Of a stretch of 64,000 nt of DNA, positions 1-8,926 are shown piece after piece (within the stretch, counting starts at the first letter, position 1; each line of letters opens with the position of its first letter). Source of the DNA: Clostridia bacterium (GTDB lineage: Bacteria > Bacillota > Clostridia > Christensenellales > Borkfalkiaceae); the NCBI GenBank assembly GCA_017399035.1, contig JAFQEM010000002.1, forward strand, positions 1 through 64,000, in the 5' to 3' direction. The notes under the pieces are model-generated. The model saw nothing but the letters and a program-made list of their open reading frames with translations, was not told the origin of the DNA and searched no databases. Made by a program: the position numbers and the translations under genes.

Positions 1-375
1 CTCTTCCTTATCAATTAAAATCTTTTGTGTTACAAAATCTTTTAATTGAATTGAGTTTTTAAGTATCACAACGCTAATATTTTAACACAATCGCTTGTAT
101 AATGCAAACGATTGAAAGGGGTTTTAAAAAATAACCTGCATTGGCCGACGGAAAAGTAAATAATAACCCGCTTTGTCAACAGGCGAATGCCGTGCTTATT
201 GCATCTGCATCTCTCGTTTAGCGGTCGGAAAAAACTACGACCGAGAGCACCACTCTTCAATATAGACAAACGGCTTTCTTTTCATATTATCTGTGGATTT
301 TTTTCAACAATTCCTATCGAACCACGAAGGCTAATTTTATTGTATCAAAATATTTGATAGATTGCAACGAATAGA
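1..375. other. gene-free upstream stretch
   Basis: No convincing gene is seen here. The first 55 bases form an imperfect inverted repeat (arms near 11-28 and 32-49). Positions 190-250 read on the minus strand can fold into a nested stem (CTCTCGGTCG with CCGACCG and CGAGAG), so a structured RNA is possible, but I could not match it to a family such as 6S or SRP RNA. A 67-residue minus-strand reading frame looks like chance sequence. Confidence 0.35.
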
Positions 376-404
376 TTGACATTTTTTAATATTTATTTTA
401 AAAT
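376..404 (+). promoter_or_regulatory. sigma-A-type promoter for comEC operon
   Basis: TTGACA at 376-381 and TAAAAT at 399-404 are separated by exactly 17 bases, and the comEC start lies 30 bases downstream. An AAGGGG ribosome site precedes the ATG at 434. It probably drives comEC-holA-cdaA and perhaps genes further on, since no strong terminator is seen before 7200. Confidence 0.6.
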
Positions 405-433
405 TTTTGTATAAATAGAAGGGGATTGAACTA

Positions 434-2581
434 ATGAAGGTCAAAAAATTATTTAATTTAAGACCTATGGTGTTGATTGCCGTCGGAGTATGTTTGGGTA
501 TAACTTCGGCGTATTTTTTCTATTTTAACAAAATTTTTCTTGGTGTTTTAATCTGTTTGTTATTTTGCAGTTTATGCGCAGTTGTTTTTTTGCCTTGGTT
601 TAAGCAGTTTAATATAAAATCTAAAATACTTTTAATAATTTTAATGAGCGTACTTTTTATTTTTTGTGGTGCGGTTTTTGGTACTACGGTTTACGATTTT
701 GACAACGCAAATCTAAACAGCCACTATTATAAAGTAAGCGCAAAGGTAATTGAGGCTGAAACTACTGACTATGGAAAACGGCTATTATTAGACAACGTGC
801 GTTTAGATGGTGTAAACGGTGGAAAAAGCAAATATAAAATATTAGTTTACGTTTATGGTAATTGTTATAACGAAGTCGGTGATTTAATAACTTTTGATAC
901 TAAACTAGACGACCTATATAGCGTTTACGAATATAAATTTTCGGCAGATAACGTTTTACGCAAAATTAAATATACGGCGCAAATTGATTCTTATCAAGAT
1001 AAAATTACAACAACTGGTAAAAGTTTAACGGTTTTTGAACGTATAAACTTGTTTATTCGTGATACGCTTAAACAATCTTTAGATTACACCGAATTTTCCA
1101 TTTCGTACGCAATGCTTACTGGACACGGTGAATATATGGATTATGAAACGGTAACAACGTATAGAACAGCAGGCGTAGCGCATATATTTGCCGTATCAGG
1201 TTTGCACGTGGGTTTTCTTGCTACTGCCTTGGGATTTTTGTTTGAAAAACTAAAACTTAACCGACTATTGAGCGCAATTATAATTTCAGTATCGCTATTT
1301 TTCTATGCGGGCATATGCGGGTATTCCGCATCATCTTTAAGGGCGTCGATTATGGCAACTGTGGCGTTATTTTCTGCGGTAAGAGGCAATCGTTACGACG
1401 GACTTAGTTCACTTGCGTTATCTGCCGTGCTAATATTATGTTTTTTTCCACTGCAATTTTTTAACGTCGGGTTTAGGCTTTCTTTTTTAGTTGTGCTAGG
1501 AATTATGGCGCTATCAAGACCTATGTCTACGCCCTTTAAGTTTTTACCGCAAAAAATTTGCTCTGCAATAGGCGTTACAATAAGCGCGCAAATAGTTAGC
1601 GTTGCGCTGTGTCTATCGAGTTTTGGATATTTTTCACCTATCGCAATTTTGGTAAATATAATTTTTATTCCTATTGCGTCAGTTGTGTTTACGTTATTAC
1701 TTATAACTACCGTAATCGGCGGATTGTTTTCTATCGGTTCGGTTACTCTATTTATCCCCAACTACATATTAAAATTTGTAAATATGTGCATAAATGCATT
1801 TGACTTTGAAAAGTTGATTATAGGCGATTTTACAATGGGGATATTTGCTCTGTTTTATTATATTGCGTTAATTTTCCCCAGTGAACAAATAAACCTAAAA
1901 ACCGTTACGAGAATAATTGCAACCGCCGTGTGCTTAATAGTTTGTGCGGTGGGTTCGGTTTTCGTTACCGTAAAAGAAAATAACGCTACCAAAATTTACG
2001 TTCGTGGTTCGGACACAATTTGCTTTACCGTTATAGACACACCTGATAAAAACGTGCTAATATTGAGCGACGTTGCAACTTCGTATTCTGTTTATACGCT
2101 CAACGTAATAGCAAAAAAATATAAAGTTGACAAGTTAGACGACGTTATTATTCTTGACGGTTTTGATTGTGAGATACAACAATTCATCACTAAACTACGC
2201 ACGGTATTCGATATTGAAAGAATATGTTATTACGGAGAGAAAAACGGCGTTTTAGAGGCGATAGTTAAAAAATCGTTCGGCTATAAAATGTATAATTATA
2301 AGGACGGTCAAGATATGCAAATAGACGGCGTTAAAATAAACTTTATGTCGCAGGGTAGAATGGTGAACTTTATCGTCGGTGGAAAAAACTGCGCTGTATT
2401 TTCACTAACCCGTCAACCGTTTTATGAAGAACTTTGCAATACTTGTGATTTGATGGTGTGTGGTGTCGACCAAGATATAACATTTGCTTATTATAATCCT
2501 AAAAGGGCAATAAGTTATCGTAAAAGCCGAATTTTTACTGATGCAGATAGCCGTGGAACGGTGATTTTTAACGTTGATTGA
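434..2581 (+). CDS. comEC: ComEC/Rec2-family DNA uptake channel protein
   Basis: This is a polytopic membrane protein of 715 residues matching the ComEC/Rec2 competence family, which forms the channel carrying single-stranded transforming DNA across the membrane. Hydrophobic segments lie at the N-terminus (about 10-90), followed by a soluble domain, then the Competence domain with the AVSGLHVG motif near residue 254 and a run of membrane helices to about 515. The C-terminal 190 residues sit where a metallo-beta-lactamase domain normally lies, but I see no HxHxDH zinc-binding motif; the expected place reads VIILDGFDCE. The domain therefore looks degenerate. The start is supported by AAGGGG nine bases upstream. 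It is followed by holA, a common neighbour. Family call is firm; whether the cell is competent is unknown. Confidence 0.88.
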   Translation: MKVKKLFNLRPMVLIAVGVCLGITSAYFFYFNKIFLGVLICLLFCSLCAVVFLPWFKQFNIKSKILLIILMSVLFIFCGAVFGTTVYDFDNANLNSHYYKVSAKVIEAETTDYGKRLLLDNVRLDGVNGGKSKYKILVYVYGNCYNEVGDLITFDTKLDDLYSVYEYKFSADNVLRKIKYTAQIDSYQDKITTTGKSLTVFERINLFIRDTLKQSLDYTEFSISYAMLTGHGEYMDYETVTTYRTAGVAHIFAVSGLHVGFLATALGFLFEKLKLNRLLSAIIISVSLFFYAGICGYSASSLRASIMATVALFSAVRGNRYDGLSSLALSAVLILCFFPLQFFNVGFRLSFLVVLGIMALSRPMSTPFKFLPQKICSAIGVTISAQIVSVALCLSSFGYFSPIAILVNIIFIPIASVVFTLLLITTVIGGLFSIGSVTLFIPNYILKFVNMCINAFDFEKLIIGDFTMGIFALFYYIALIFPSEQINLKTVTRIIATAVCLIVCAVGSVFVTVKENNATKIYVRGSDTICFTVIDTPDKNVLILSDVATSYSVYTLNVIAKKYKVDKLDDVIILDGFDCEIQQFITKLRTVFDIERICYYGEKNGVLEAIVKKSFGYKMYNYKDGQDMQIDGVKINFMSQGRMVNFIVGGKNCAVFSLTRQPFYEELCNTCDLMVCGVDQDITFAYYNPKRAISYRKSRIFTDADSRGTVIFNVD

Positions 2582-2669
2582 AGTAAATTTCCTTAAAAGG
2601 AAATAAATATCGTTGCAAAAAAGGTAAAAAGATGCTAGAATATATACCATATAAAGAGGTAGTGTCGTT

Positions 2670-3635
2670 TTGAAGTATGCGGAGTTTAAAAGCGGATTAG
2701 ATAGCGGAGAGGTTTTTTCCGTTTATTTGTTTGAGGGGGAAGACGCGTTTTTTAGAGAACGTGGTCTTTCTTTACTTAAAAATAAATTCGTAAGTGAACC
2801 CGACTTAAATTTTACCTCTCTTTCAAGTGATTGTGGCGTTGAACAACTTATTTCATCACTTAACGGATATCCGTTTATGAGTGAAAAACGGTTGACTGTA
2901 GTTAGAGAGTTTTATCCTAAACAAGAATTTTTCAAAAACGGACTTAAAGCATATTTAGAAAACCCGTCTGAATTTGGAATTTTCGTTATTCTCAACGAAA
3001 AGCCGTGTGACGCTTTGAAAAAGTTTAATTGCGTTTGCTTTGTCGATTGCTCAAAGGCAGACGTTTCGTTGTTGGTGCGTTGGGTAAAATCACAATGCAG
3101 TTCAAGTGAAGTTTCTATTGACGGGGAAACGGCAAAAACAATTTGCGAATATTGTTTATCCGATATGACCCGTATTGAAAATGAAACTAAAAAACTTTGC
3201 GCTTACGTTGGTACTGGCGGAACGATTACTAAAACAGACGTTGATGCAATGGTCGCTCGTGATACGGAATATAAAATTTACGATATGACCGATTACATTG
3301 CAAAAAAGAAGTTTGATTTAGCCCTTGCGGTAATTAAAGATATGTTGGGTAAAGGTGAAACTTCACAAAGAATACTCGTTGCAGTTTACAATTATTTTAG
3401 AAGATTGTTGCACGTTGCAATAAGCGATATGAGCGCGTCAGACGTTGCTGTGAGTTTGGGTATAAAAGAGTTTGCCGTAAGAAAGGCAAAAGAGCAGGCG
3501 GAAAAATTTAAAAAGCGTTCGTTAAAAAACGCAGTAGATTTACTTTGTGATACGGATTATAAAATTAAGAGCGGTCTAATTGATGCCGACGAGAGTATGT
3601 GGTTGACCGTTTTTAAGATAATGACGGATAATTAG
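2670..3635 (+). CDS. holA: DNA polymerase III delta subunit
   Basis: The 321-residue product matches HolA, the clamp-loader subunit that opens the beta sliding clamp during replication. The N-terminal part carries the family pattern with YLFEGEDAFFRERGL near residues 18-32 and a Rossmann/AAA-like core, followed by a helical collar domain to the C-terminus. Length fits the family (about 330). The start is TTG, with an AGAGG ribosome site about ten bases upstream. It follows comEC by 88 bases containing a small ATTTCCTT/AAGGAAAT hairpin and is followed 10 bases later by cdaA. Confidence 0.88.
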   Translation: MKYAEFKSGLDSGEVFSVYLFEGEDAFFRERGLSLLKNKFVSEPDLNFTSLSSDCGVEQLISSLNGYPFMSEKRLTVVREFYPKQEFFKNGLKAYLENPSEFGIFVILNEKPCDALKKFNCVCFVDCSKADVSLLVRWVKSQCSSSEVSIDGETAKTICEYCLSDMTRIENETKKLCAYVGTGGTITKTDVDAMVARDTEYKIYDMTDYIAKKKFDLALAVIKDMLGKGETSQRILVAVYNYFRRLLHVAISDMSASDVAVSLGIKEFAVRKAKEQAEKFKKRSLKNAVDLLCDTDYKIKSGLIDADESMWLTVFKIMTDN

Positions 3636-3645
3636 AGGTGAAAAT

Positions 3646-4473
3646 ATGGACCTTGTAAAAAGAGTTTCTGAAATATGGCAATCGTTTGTTAACGACCCGT
3701 CAATGACGGTTGCTATAACGGTTAGTATACTGGTGTTTGCAACCTTATACTTTTTTATGATTAGGTTTTTGGTGGATAATAAAGCCGAAGCAATGGTTGT
3801 GTTGTTTTCGCTTGTTATGGTTATAGGCGCGGCAATTTTAACCTTTGCAAAAAACATTAACACGGCAATTTACTTAATTATTCCAACGGTATTTTTGGTT
3901 GCCATAATGGTTTTATATTCGGTAGAATTAAAAAGAATTATACTCGCTAGAAAGTCTGTGAAACCTGGGGACGTTAAGCACGGTATTTCATACGACGAAG
4001 AGCGTGTTCAAACGTGCGTAACTGAAATAATAAGGGCGCTTCAAAATATGTCTAAAAACGACGTGGGCGCAATAATAGTTTTGTCTACGGGTAACGTTCC
4101 TAATCAAATTATCGACAGTGGCGTTAGATTAGATTGCGACATATCTAGTGAACTTATAGAAAGCGTGTTCTTTCCAAAAACCCCCTTGCACGACGGCGCA
4201 ATGATAATAAGTGGTACTAAAATTGTTTCAGCAGGTTGTTTTTTACCACTTTCACAAAACGTTGACAATATCCCTAAAGATTTAGGAACTCGTCACCGCG
4301 CTGGCATAGGCGTTACTGAAACTATTGACGTAATATCAATAATCGTTTCGGAAGAGACGGGTATTATATCTATAGCAAGAGCGGGTAAAATAACTCGTTA
4401 TGCAGATTCCGAGGCTTTGCGTAAAACGTTGACTCGTTATTACTGGCAAGAACTCGATATCAATAAAAAGTAG
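3646..4473 (+). CDS. cdaA: diadenylate cyclase CdaA
   Basis: This 275-residue membrane enzyme makes the second messenger cyclic di-AMP from two ATP, which controls potassium and cell-wall homeostasis in Gram-positive bacteria. Three hydrophobic helices occupy about residues 20-100. The DAC domain follows, with the catalytic DGA motif at 183-185 and the ATP-binding RHR motif at 216-218 inside GTRHRAGIG, so it looks active. It starts 10 bases after holA with a GAGGTG ribosome site. The usual partner gene cdaR (YbbR repeats) and glmM do not follow; a tiny membrane peptide gene does. TrkA/TrkH potassium-uptake genes, a known target class of c-di-AMP, lie elsewhere in the window. Confidence 0.92.
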   Translation: MDLVKRVSEIWQSFVNDPSMTVAITVSILVFATLYFFMIRFLVDNKAEAMVVLFSLVMVIGAAILTFAKNINTAIYLIIPTVFLVAIMVLYSVELKRIILARKSVKPGDVKHGISYDEERVQTCVTEIIRALQNMSKNDVGAIIVLSTGNVPNQIIDSGVRLDCDISSELIESVFFPKTPLHDGAMIISGTKIVSAGCFLPLSQNVDNIPKDLGTRHRAGIGVTETIDVISIIVSEETGIISIARAGKITRYADSEALRKTLTRYYWQELDINKK

Positions 4474-4485
4474 GAGAAAGCCCTT

Positions 4486-4626
4486 ATGGATAATAGAAAT
4501 TTCAATCAACGCAACGGTAGTGGAGAAAAAAGTAAGGCGAAAACTTTTTGGGTAAACGTAGGGCTAGTAGTGCTTGCCCTAGGGCTTTCAATTTTGACCG
4601 TACTAGTTATAAACCTAAACAGATAG
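4486..4626 (+). CDS. small single-pass membrane protein (46 aa)
   Basis: This small reading frame encodes 46 residues: a charged, Asn-rich N-terminus (about 1-20) and one strong hydrophobic helix (about 22-42) ending in NLNR. A GGAGAA ribosome site overlaps the cdaA stop region seven bases upstream. It sits exactly between cdaA and the DUF1015 gene with short gaps (12 and 10 bases), so it is probably co-transcribed and real. No family is recognised. It occupies the position where cdaR is found in many Firmicutes, so a regulatory role for CdaA is possible, but that is only an inference from location. Confidence 0.6.
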   Translation: MDNRNFNQRNGSGEKSKAKTFWVNVGLVVLALGLSILTVLVINLNR

Positions 4627-4636
4627 GAGAGCAATA

Positions 4637-5866
4637 ATGAAAGATATAGCAATTAAAGCGGATGCAATTTTATTGCCAAACGTAACCGATATGAACGCTT
4701 GGGCGTGCATTGCGTGCGACCAGTTTACAAGCGAGGCCGATTACTGGAATAAACTTGAAAATCACGTTAAAGGAAAGAAAACTACACTTGACTTAACGTT
4801 GCCAGAAATTTATTTAGAAGATGATGCGGATAAACGCATATCAAATATTAACAAAAACATTAAAGAATATTTGTCAAGCGGAGTTTTTAAGACTTATGGA
4901 AATGGTTTTGTGCTTACGATAAGAAAAACCCCATTTGTAGAACGCCGTATCGGTCTTATGGTTGCGCTCGACCTTGAAAAATATGAATATTCGCAAAAGA
5001 GCAGTTCGCTAGTTCGCGCAACCGAAGGGACTATTGAAGAAAGAATTCCACCAAGATTAAAAATTAGAAAAGATGCAGACGTTGAATTTCCACACGTTAT
5101 GGTGCTTTTTGATGACGAAAAAAGGGAAATAACCGAACAACTTTATGATAGAAGACAAGATTTTGAAAAGATTTACGACTTTGAACTCAATATGGGCGGT
5201 GGACATATCGAAGGATATTATATTGACCGTGCAGACGAGGTTATGGAAAAGTTTGAAAGGCTTTTAGATAGCGACAGACTTATAGAAAAATATGGCAGAG
5301 AAGATAAATTTCTTTTTGCAGTTGGCGACGGCAATCACTCGCTTGCAACGGCAAAAACACACTGGAACAACGTTAAAAAAACTCTCTCTGAAAAAGAAAT
5401 TCAAGACCACCCTGCAAGATACGCGCTTGTTGAACTTGTAAATATTTACGACGAGGGAATTTATTTTGAACCTATATATAGATACGTTTACGGCGTTGAC
5501 GTGGATAAGTTTTGCAAGGGCTTAAAAGACGTAGACGGCGGAAAAATGCAAGTTTACGCTAACGGTCAAGTTGTAATCCAAAATGGCGAAAATGATTTGC
5601 CAACGGGTATTAGTTCGGTAGATAAATACGTTAAAGAATACATAGATGCGTTTGGCGGTGGGGTAGATTACGTTCACGGCGAAAGCAATCTCAAAAAATT
5701 AGTTGACGATAAAGTTAACGCCGTTGGTATTTTGTTTGAAAAGTTAGATAAAGCGGATTTATTTAAATACGTTTCTAAAAACGGCGCGTTTCCGCGCAAA
5801 ACGTTTTCCATGGGGGAAGGTGTTGAAAAACGTTATTATTTAGAAGGAAGAAGGATTACGAAATGA
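4637..5866 (+). CDS. DUF1015 family protein
   Basis: The 409-residue product matches the DUF1015 family. Key features are the N-terminal ILLPN and CDQFTSE segment, and the hallmark GDGNHSLATAK near residues 230-240. Some members of this wider family (archaeal SerK, staphylococcal SbnI) are ADP-dependent or related serine kinases, but most bacterial members are uncharacterised, so I do not assign a substrate. The stop codon overlaps the aspartate kinase start by four bases (ATGA), which means the two are translationally coupled. That link to aspartate-family amino acid synthesis would suit a serine/threonine-type metabolite kinase, as inference only. Confidence 0.82.
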   Translation: MKDIAIKADAILLPNVTDMNAWACIACDQFTSEADYWNKLENHVKGKKTTLDLTLPEIYLEDDADKRISNINKNIKEYLSSGVFKTYGNGFVLTIRKTPFVERRIGLMVALDLEKYEYSQKSSSLVRATEGTIEERIPPRLKIRKDADVEFPHVMVLFDDEKREITEQLYDRRQDFEKIYDFELNMGGGHIEGYYIDRADEVMEKFERLLDSDRLIEKYGREDKFLFAVGDGNHSLATAKTHWNNVKKTLSEKEIQDHPARYALVELVNIYDEGIYFEPIYRYVYGVDVDKFCKGLKDVDGGKMQVYANGQVVIQNGENDLPTGISSVDKYVKEYIDAFGGGVDYVHGESNLKKLVDDKVNAVGILFEKLDKADLFKYVSKNGAFPRKTFSMGEGVEKRYYLEGRRITK

Positions 5867-7182
5867 TTAAGGTATGTAAATTTGGCGGAACGTCAATGGC
5901 TGACGCAAACGCTATTAAGCAAGTTAAAAGCATAATAGAATTAGATTCATCAAGAAGGTACGTCGTTGTTTCTGCACCAGGCAAGCGTTTTAAGGACGAT
6001 ATAAAAATTACCGATATGCTTTACCGCTGTTATGACGAAGTGGTGGAATTTGGTACTTGTAAAAAAAGTTTTTCAATTATTCGTGAAAGGTTCGTTCAAA
6101 TTGTTAAAGACCTTGGGCTATCGCTAGATATAAACGCTGTTCTTGATAAAACGGAAAAAGAAATTAACGAAAGCAAGTGTGCCGATTTTTCTGCATCTAG
6201 AGGTGAATATCTTTCTGCAGTAGTAGTTGCAAACTTTTTAGGTTACGAATTTATTGACGCTGCCGAAATGATAAGGTTTGATAGTCACGGTAAACTTAAC
6301 GACGATTATACTGCAGACAAAGTTTACAATCGTTTGCAAAATGTTGAAAGGGCAGTAATTCCAGGTTTTTACGGCAAAAACTTCCAAGGCAACATCAAAA
6401 CGTTTAGCCGTGGCGGAAGTGATATTACGGGCTCTATTATTGCCAACGGTGTTAAAGCCGATTTGTACGAAAATTGGACTGACGTAAGCGGATTTTTGGT
6501 TTGCGACCCTAGAATTGTGCCAGAGGCAAAAGTTATCAATCAAATCACTTATAAAGAGGTTCGCGAACTTTCTTATATGGGCGCGTCCGTTCTTCACGCA
6601 GAGGCAATCGCCCCGGTTATGAGAAAACGTATTCCTATAAACATTAAAAATACGTTTAAGCCCCAAGATAAGGGCACTATGATTGTTCCCAACGACCAGT
6701 ACGACGCAAAAGCAAACGACAGCGTTATTACGGGTATAGCAGGCAAAAAGAATTTTACCGTTCTTCTCATTGAAAAATCTATGATGAACGCAGAAGTTGG
6801 TTTTATTCGTAAAGTTCTTTCAGTCGTTGAGCATTTCGACCTTTGCGTTGAACATCTTCCTTCAGGTATAGACACGCTATCTGTTATTTTAGGTTCAGAC
6901 CAACTTAAAGACGGCGTTTTGTCTGATTTAGTTAGTGAAATTAGAGAAAACGTTAATCCCGACTACGTTCACGTTATGGAAAATATCTCTCTTATAGCAA
7001 CGGTTGGGCACGGTATGGCTCGTCGTCACGGAACTGCCGCAACGCTATTTACTGCGCTTGCAAACGAAAATATAAATATCAAAATGATTGACCAAGGTTC
7101 TAGCGAACTTAACATTATTATCGGTGTTGCAAACAGTGATTACGAAAAATGTATACACGCCATTTACAAAGCGTTTAACTAG
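5863..7182 (+). CDS. aspartate kinase
   Basis: This 439-residue enzyme phosphorylates aspartate, the first step toward lysine, threonine, methionine and diaminopimelate for the cell wall. The N-terminal amino-acid kinase domain begins with VCKFGGTSM at residues 4-12; the FSRGGSDITGS segment near residue 185 is the expected substrate/ATP region. The C-terminal 150 residues are two ACT-like regulatory modules, suggesting feedback control by an end-product amino acid. The start overlaps the DUF1015 stop in ATGA. A good terminator follows directly. Which isozyme (lysC-, dapG- or thrA-like) cannot be decided here. Confidence 0.92.
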   Translation: MIKVCKFGGTSMADANAIKQVKSIIELDSSRRYVVVSAPGKRFKDDIKITDMLYRCYDEVVEFGTCKKSFSIIRERFVQIVKDLGLSLDINAVLDKTEKEINESKCADFSASRGEYLSAVVVANFLGYEFIDAAEMIRFDSHGKLNDDYTADKVYNRLQNVERAVIPGFYGKNFQGNIKTFSRGGSDITGSIIANGVKADLYENWTDVSGFLVCDPRIVPEAKVINQITYKEVRELSYMGASVLHAEAIAPVMRKRIPINIKNTFKPQDKGTMIVPNDQYDAKANDSVITGIAGKKNFTVLLIEKSMMNAEVGFIRKVLSVVEHFDLCVEHLPSGIDTLSVILGSDQLKDGVLSDLVSEIRENVNPDYVHVMENISLIATVGHGMARRHGTAATLFTALANENINIKMIDQGSSELNIIIGVANSDYEKCIHAIYKAFN

Positions 7183-7199
7183 AAAATTTAAGCATAAAG

Positions 7200-7229
7200 C
7201 ACCTGTGAAATTTTCACGGGTGTTTTTTT
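7200..7229 (+). terminator. rho-independent terminator after aspartate kinase
   Basis: CACCTGTGAAA and TTTCACGGGTG form an 11-bp stem with one G-T wobble, followed by TTTTTTT. It closes the comEC-to-aspartate-kinase transcription unit. Confidence 0.8.
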
Positions 7230-7330
7230 ATTTTTCAAATTTAACTTAACTAAAAAAATGTATATTTTGAGTGTGTCTTTTTGTGCAAAATTTATTATTA
7301 AATGTATAAACCATCTTAAACCTGTTGTGA

Positions 7331-7471
7331 TATAATAATAATGTAAGAAGTTGACGCTTTGTTTACAAAGAGCGGAAACTTCGCTGAATTTCAAACTAGA
7401 AGTGAAAATCGATAGATTTACAGTAAAGGCGTTAGCCTTTGAGAAATCTTTTAATTGTAATTAAAAGATTT
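7331..7471 (+). other. structured intergenic region, possible small RNA
   Basis: The 513-base gap between aspartate kinase and malic enzyme holds a TATAAT-like box at 7331-7336 followed by three consecutive hairpins. The first is a nested stem, GAAGTT/AACTTC enclosing CTTTGT/ACAAAG (7347-7382). The second is AAAGGC-gtta-GCCTTT (7425-7440). The third is a perfect 13-bp palindrome, AAATCTTTTAATT and its complement (7444-7471). There is no T-run after the last stem. A similar AAATCTTTTAATTG occurs near position 37. No known RNA family is recognised. Confidence 0.3.
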
Positions 7472-7613
7472 AACTTCTTATAGTTTATAATGTATAGAAT
7501 AAAAGAAAGGTGAGGCGTCTTTTTAGGACGGACTAATTTTTTTTGCCTATTATTTAACATTAAAGTTATGAAAGGTATAATAAAAATGATATTATAAAAA
7601 ACGCCTTTAAACA

Positions 7614-7643
7614 TTGACAAAATTACTCGTTTTTTTGTACAAT
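7614..7643 (+). promoter_or_regulatory. promoter for malic enzyme gene
   Basis: TTGACA at 7614-7619 and TACAAT at 7638-7643 are 18 bases apart, and the malic enzyme ATG follows 53 bases later with an AGGGGTG ribosome site. Confidence 0.55.
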
Positions 7644-7695
7644 TATCTAGGTTTGTAAATTGAAAAAAAATAAATTTTTTAGGGGTGAAATAATT

Positions 7696-8877
7696 ATGGA
7701 CTATGCAAAAGAATCTTTGCGTTTGCACGGAGAATGGAAAGGTAAAATCCAAGTAGTTTCTAAAGTTAAAGTTGAAAACAAAGAAGATTTATCTTTGGCT
7801 TATACGCCTGGCGTTGCCGCGCCTTGCTTGGAAATTCAAAAAGACTATAACAAATCTTTTGAACTCACCGCTCGTGGAAACACCGTTGCCGTTATAACTG
7901 ACGGTACTGCGGTTTTGGGGCTTGGTGATATAGGCCCCGAGGCGGGTATGCCGGTTATGGAAGGCAAGTGTGTGCTTTTCAAAAGTTTTGGTGGCGTTGA
8001 CGCTATTCCGCTTTGTGTTCGCAGTAAAAGCGTTGATGAAATAGTAAGCGCAATTAAGTTGTTGTCAGGCAGTTTTGGTGGGGTGAATTTAGAAGATATA
8101 TCAGCTCCCAGATGTTTTGAAATTGAAAAAAGACTAAAAGAAGACCCTGAAGTGGATATTCCTATTTTCCACGACGACCAACACGGTACGGCGGTGGTGT
8201 GCGTTGCGGCTTGTATAAACGCGCTCAAGTTTGTTGGCAAAAAGTGGGATGAAGTTAGCATTGTTTTCAGTGGCGCAGGCGCTGCAGGTGAGGCTATTGC
8301 AAAACTTATGATATCTATGGGCGCAAAAGACGTTGTTATGTGCGACCGCCACGGTATCATCTATAAGGGTAGAAAAGAGGGTATGAATCCCGCTAAAGAA
8401 GAAATTGCAGAATTTAGCAATAAACTTGGCAAAAAAGGTACTCTTGCAGATGCTGTTAAAGGCGCAGATATCTTTGTTGGGGTAAGTTCGCCAGGAATTT
8501 TAACGCAAGATATGGTTCGCTCTATGAATAAGGGCGCGATAGTTATGCCTATGGCTAACCCTACACCCGAGATTATGCCAGACCTTGCACTAGAGGCGGG
8601 GGCTGCAGTTGTTGGAACGGGAAGAAGTGATTTCCCCAACCAAATAAACAACGTTCTTGCTTTCCCTGGAATTTTCCGTGGTGCGCTAGATTGCCGTGCA
8701 ACCGATATTAACGAAGAAATGAAAATTGCAGCGGCAAATGCCATTGCATCTTTGGTTTCAGACGAAGAACTTCGTGCAGATTATATTATTCCTGCTCCGT
8801 TCGATAACCGTGTTGCAAAAACCGTTGCAATAGCAGTAAAAGATGCTGCCATTAAGACAGGCGTAAATAGAATATAA
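7696..8877 (+). CDS. NAD(P)-dependent malic enzyme
   Basis: The 393-residue product decarboxylates malate to pyruvate with reduction of NAD(P). The N-terminal malic domain includes LAYTPGVA and the ITDGTAVLGLGDIGP segment. HDDQHGTA follows in the middle, and the Rossmann part has the GAGAAGEA nucleotide-binding turn near residue 196. Length matches small bacterial malic enzymes. I choose the ATG at 7696, eight bases after AGGGGTG, over an in-frame TTG 36 bases upstream that lies inside the leader. It has its own promoter and terminator and is therefore monocistronic. Cofactor preference cannot be read from the sequence with certainty. Confidence 0.9.
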   Translation: MDYAKESLRLHGEWKGKIQVVSKVKVENKEDLSLAYTPGVAAPCLEIQKDYNKSFELTARGNTVAVITDGTAVLGLGDIGPEAGMPVMEGKCVLFKSFGGVDAIPLCVRSKSVDEIVSAIKLLSGSFGGVNLEDISAPRCFEIEKRLKEDPEVDIPIFHDDQHGTAVVCVAACINALKFVGKKWDEVSIVFSGAGAAGEAIAKLMISMGAKDVVMCDRHGIIYKGRKEGMNPAKEEIAEFSNKLGKKGTLADAVKGADIFVGVSSPGILTQDMVRSMNKGAIVMPMANPTPEIMPDLALEAGAAVVGTGRSDFPNQINNVLAFPGIFRGALDCRATDINEEMKIAAANAIASLVSDEELRADYIIPAPFDNRVAKTVAIAVKDAAIKTGVNRI

Positions 8878-8885
8878 TAAAGAGA

Positions 8886-8917
8886 AAACGGCGCACTTTT
8901 AGGTGCGCCGTTTAATA
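8886..8917 (+). terminator. rho-independent terminator after malic enzyme
   Basis: AAACGGCGCAC and GTGCGCCGTTT form a perfect 11-bp stem around a six-base loop, followed by a short T-rich tract (TTTAATATTTT). Confidence 0.75.
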
Positions 8918-8926
8918 TTTTAACGT

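Noticed and set aside
66..269. 67-residue minus-strand frame and a possible 6S or SRP RNA
   Set aside because: Residue composition is not protein-like, and the stems do not match the core features of either RNA.
8134..8352. Long minus-strand frames opposite malic enzyme and purine genes
   Set aside because: They mirror strong coding regions on the other strand, lack ribosome sites and have no recognisable protein content.
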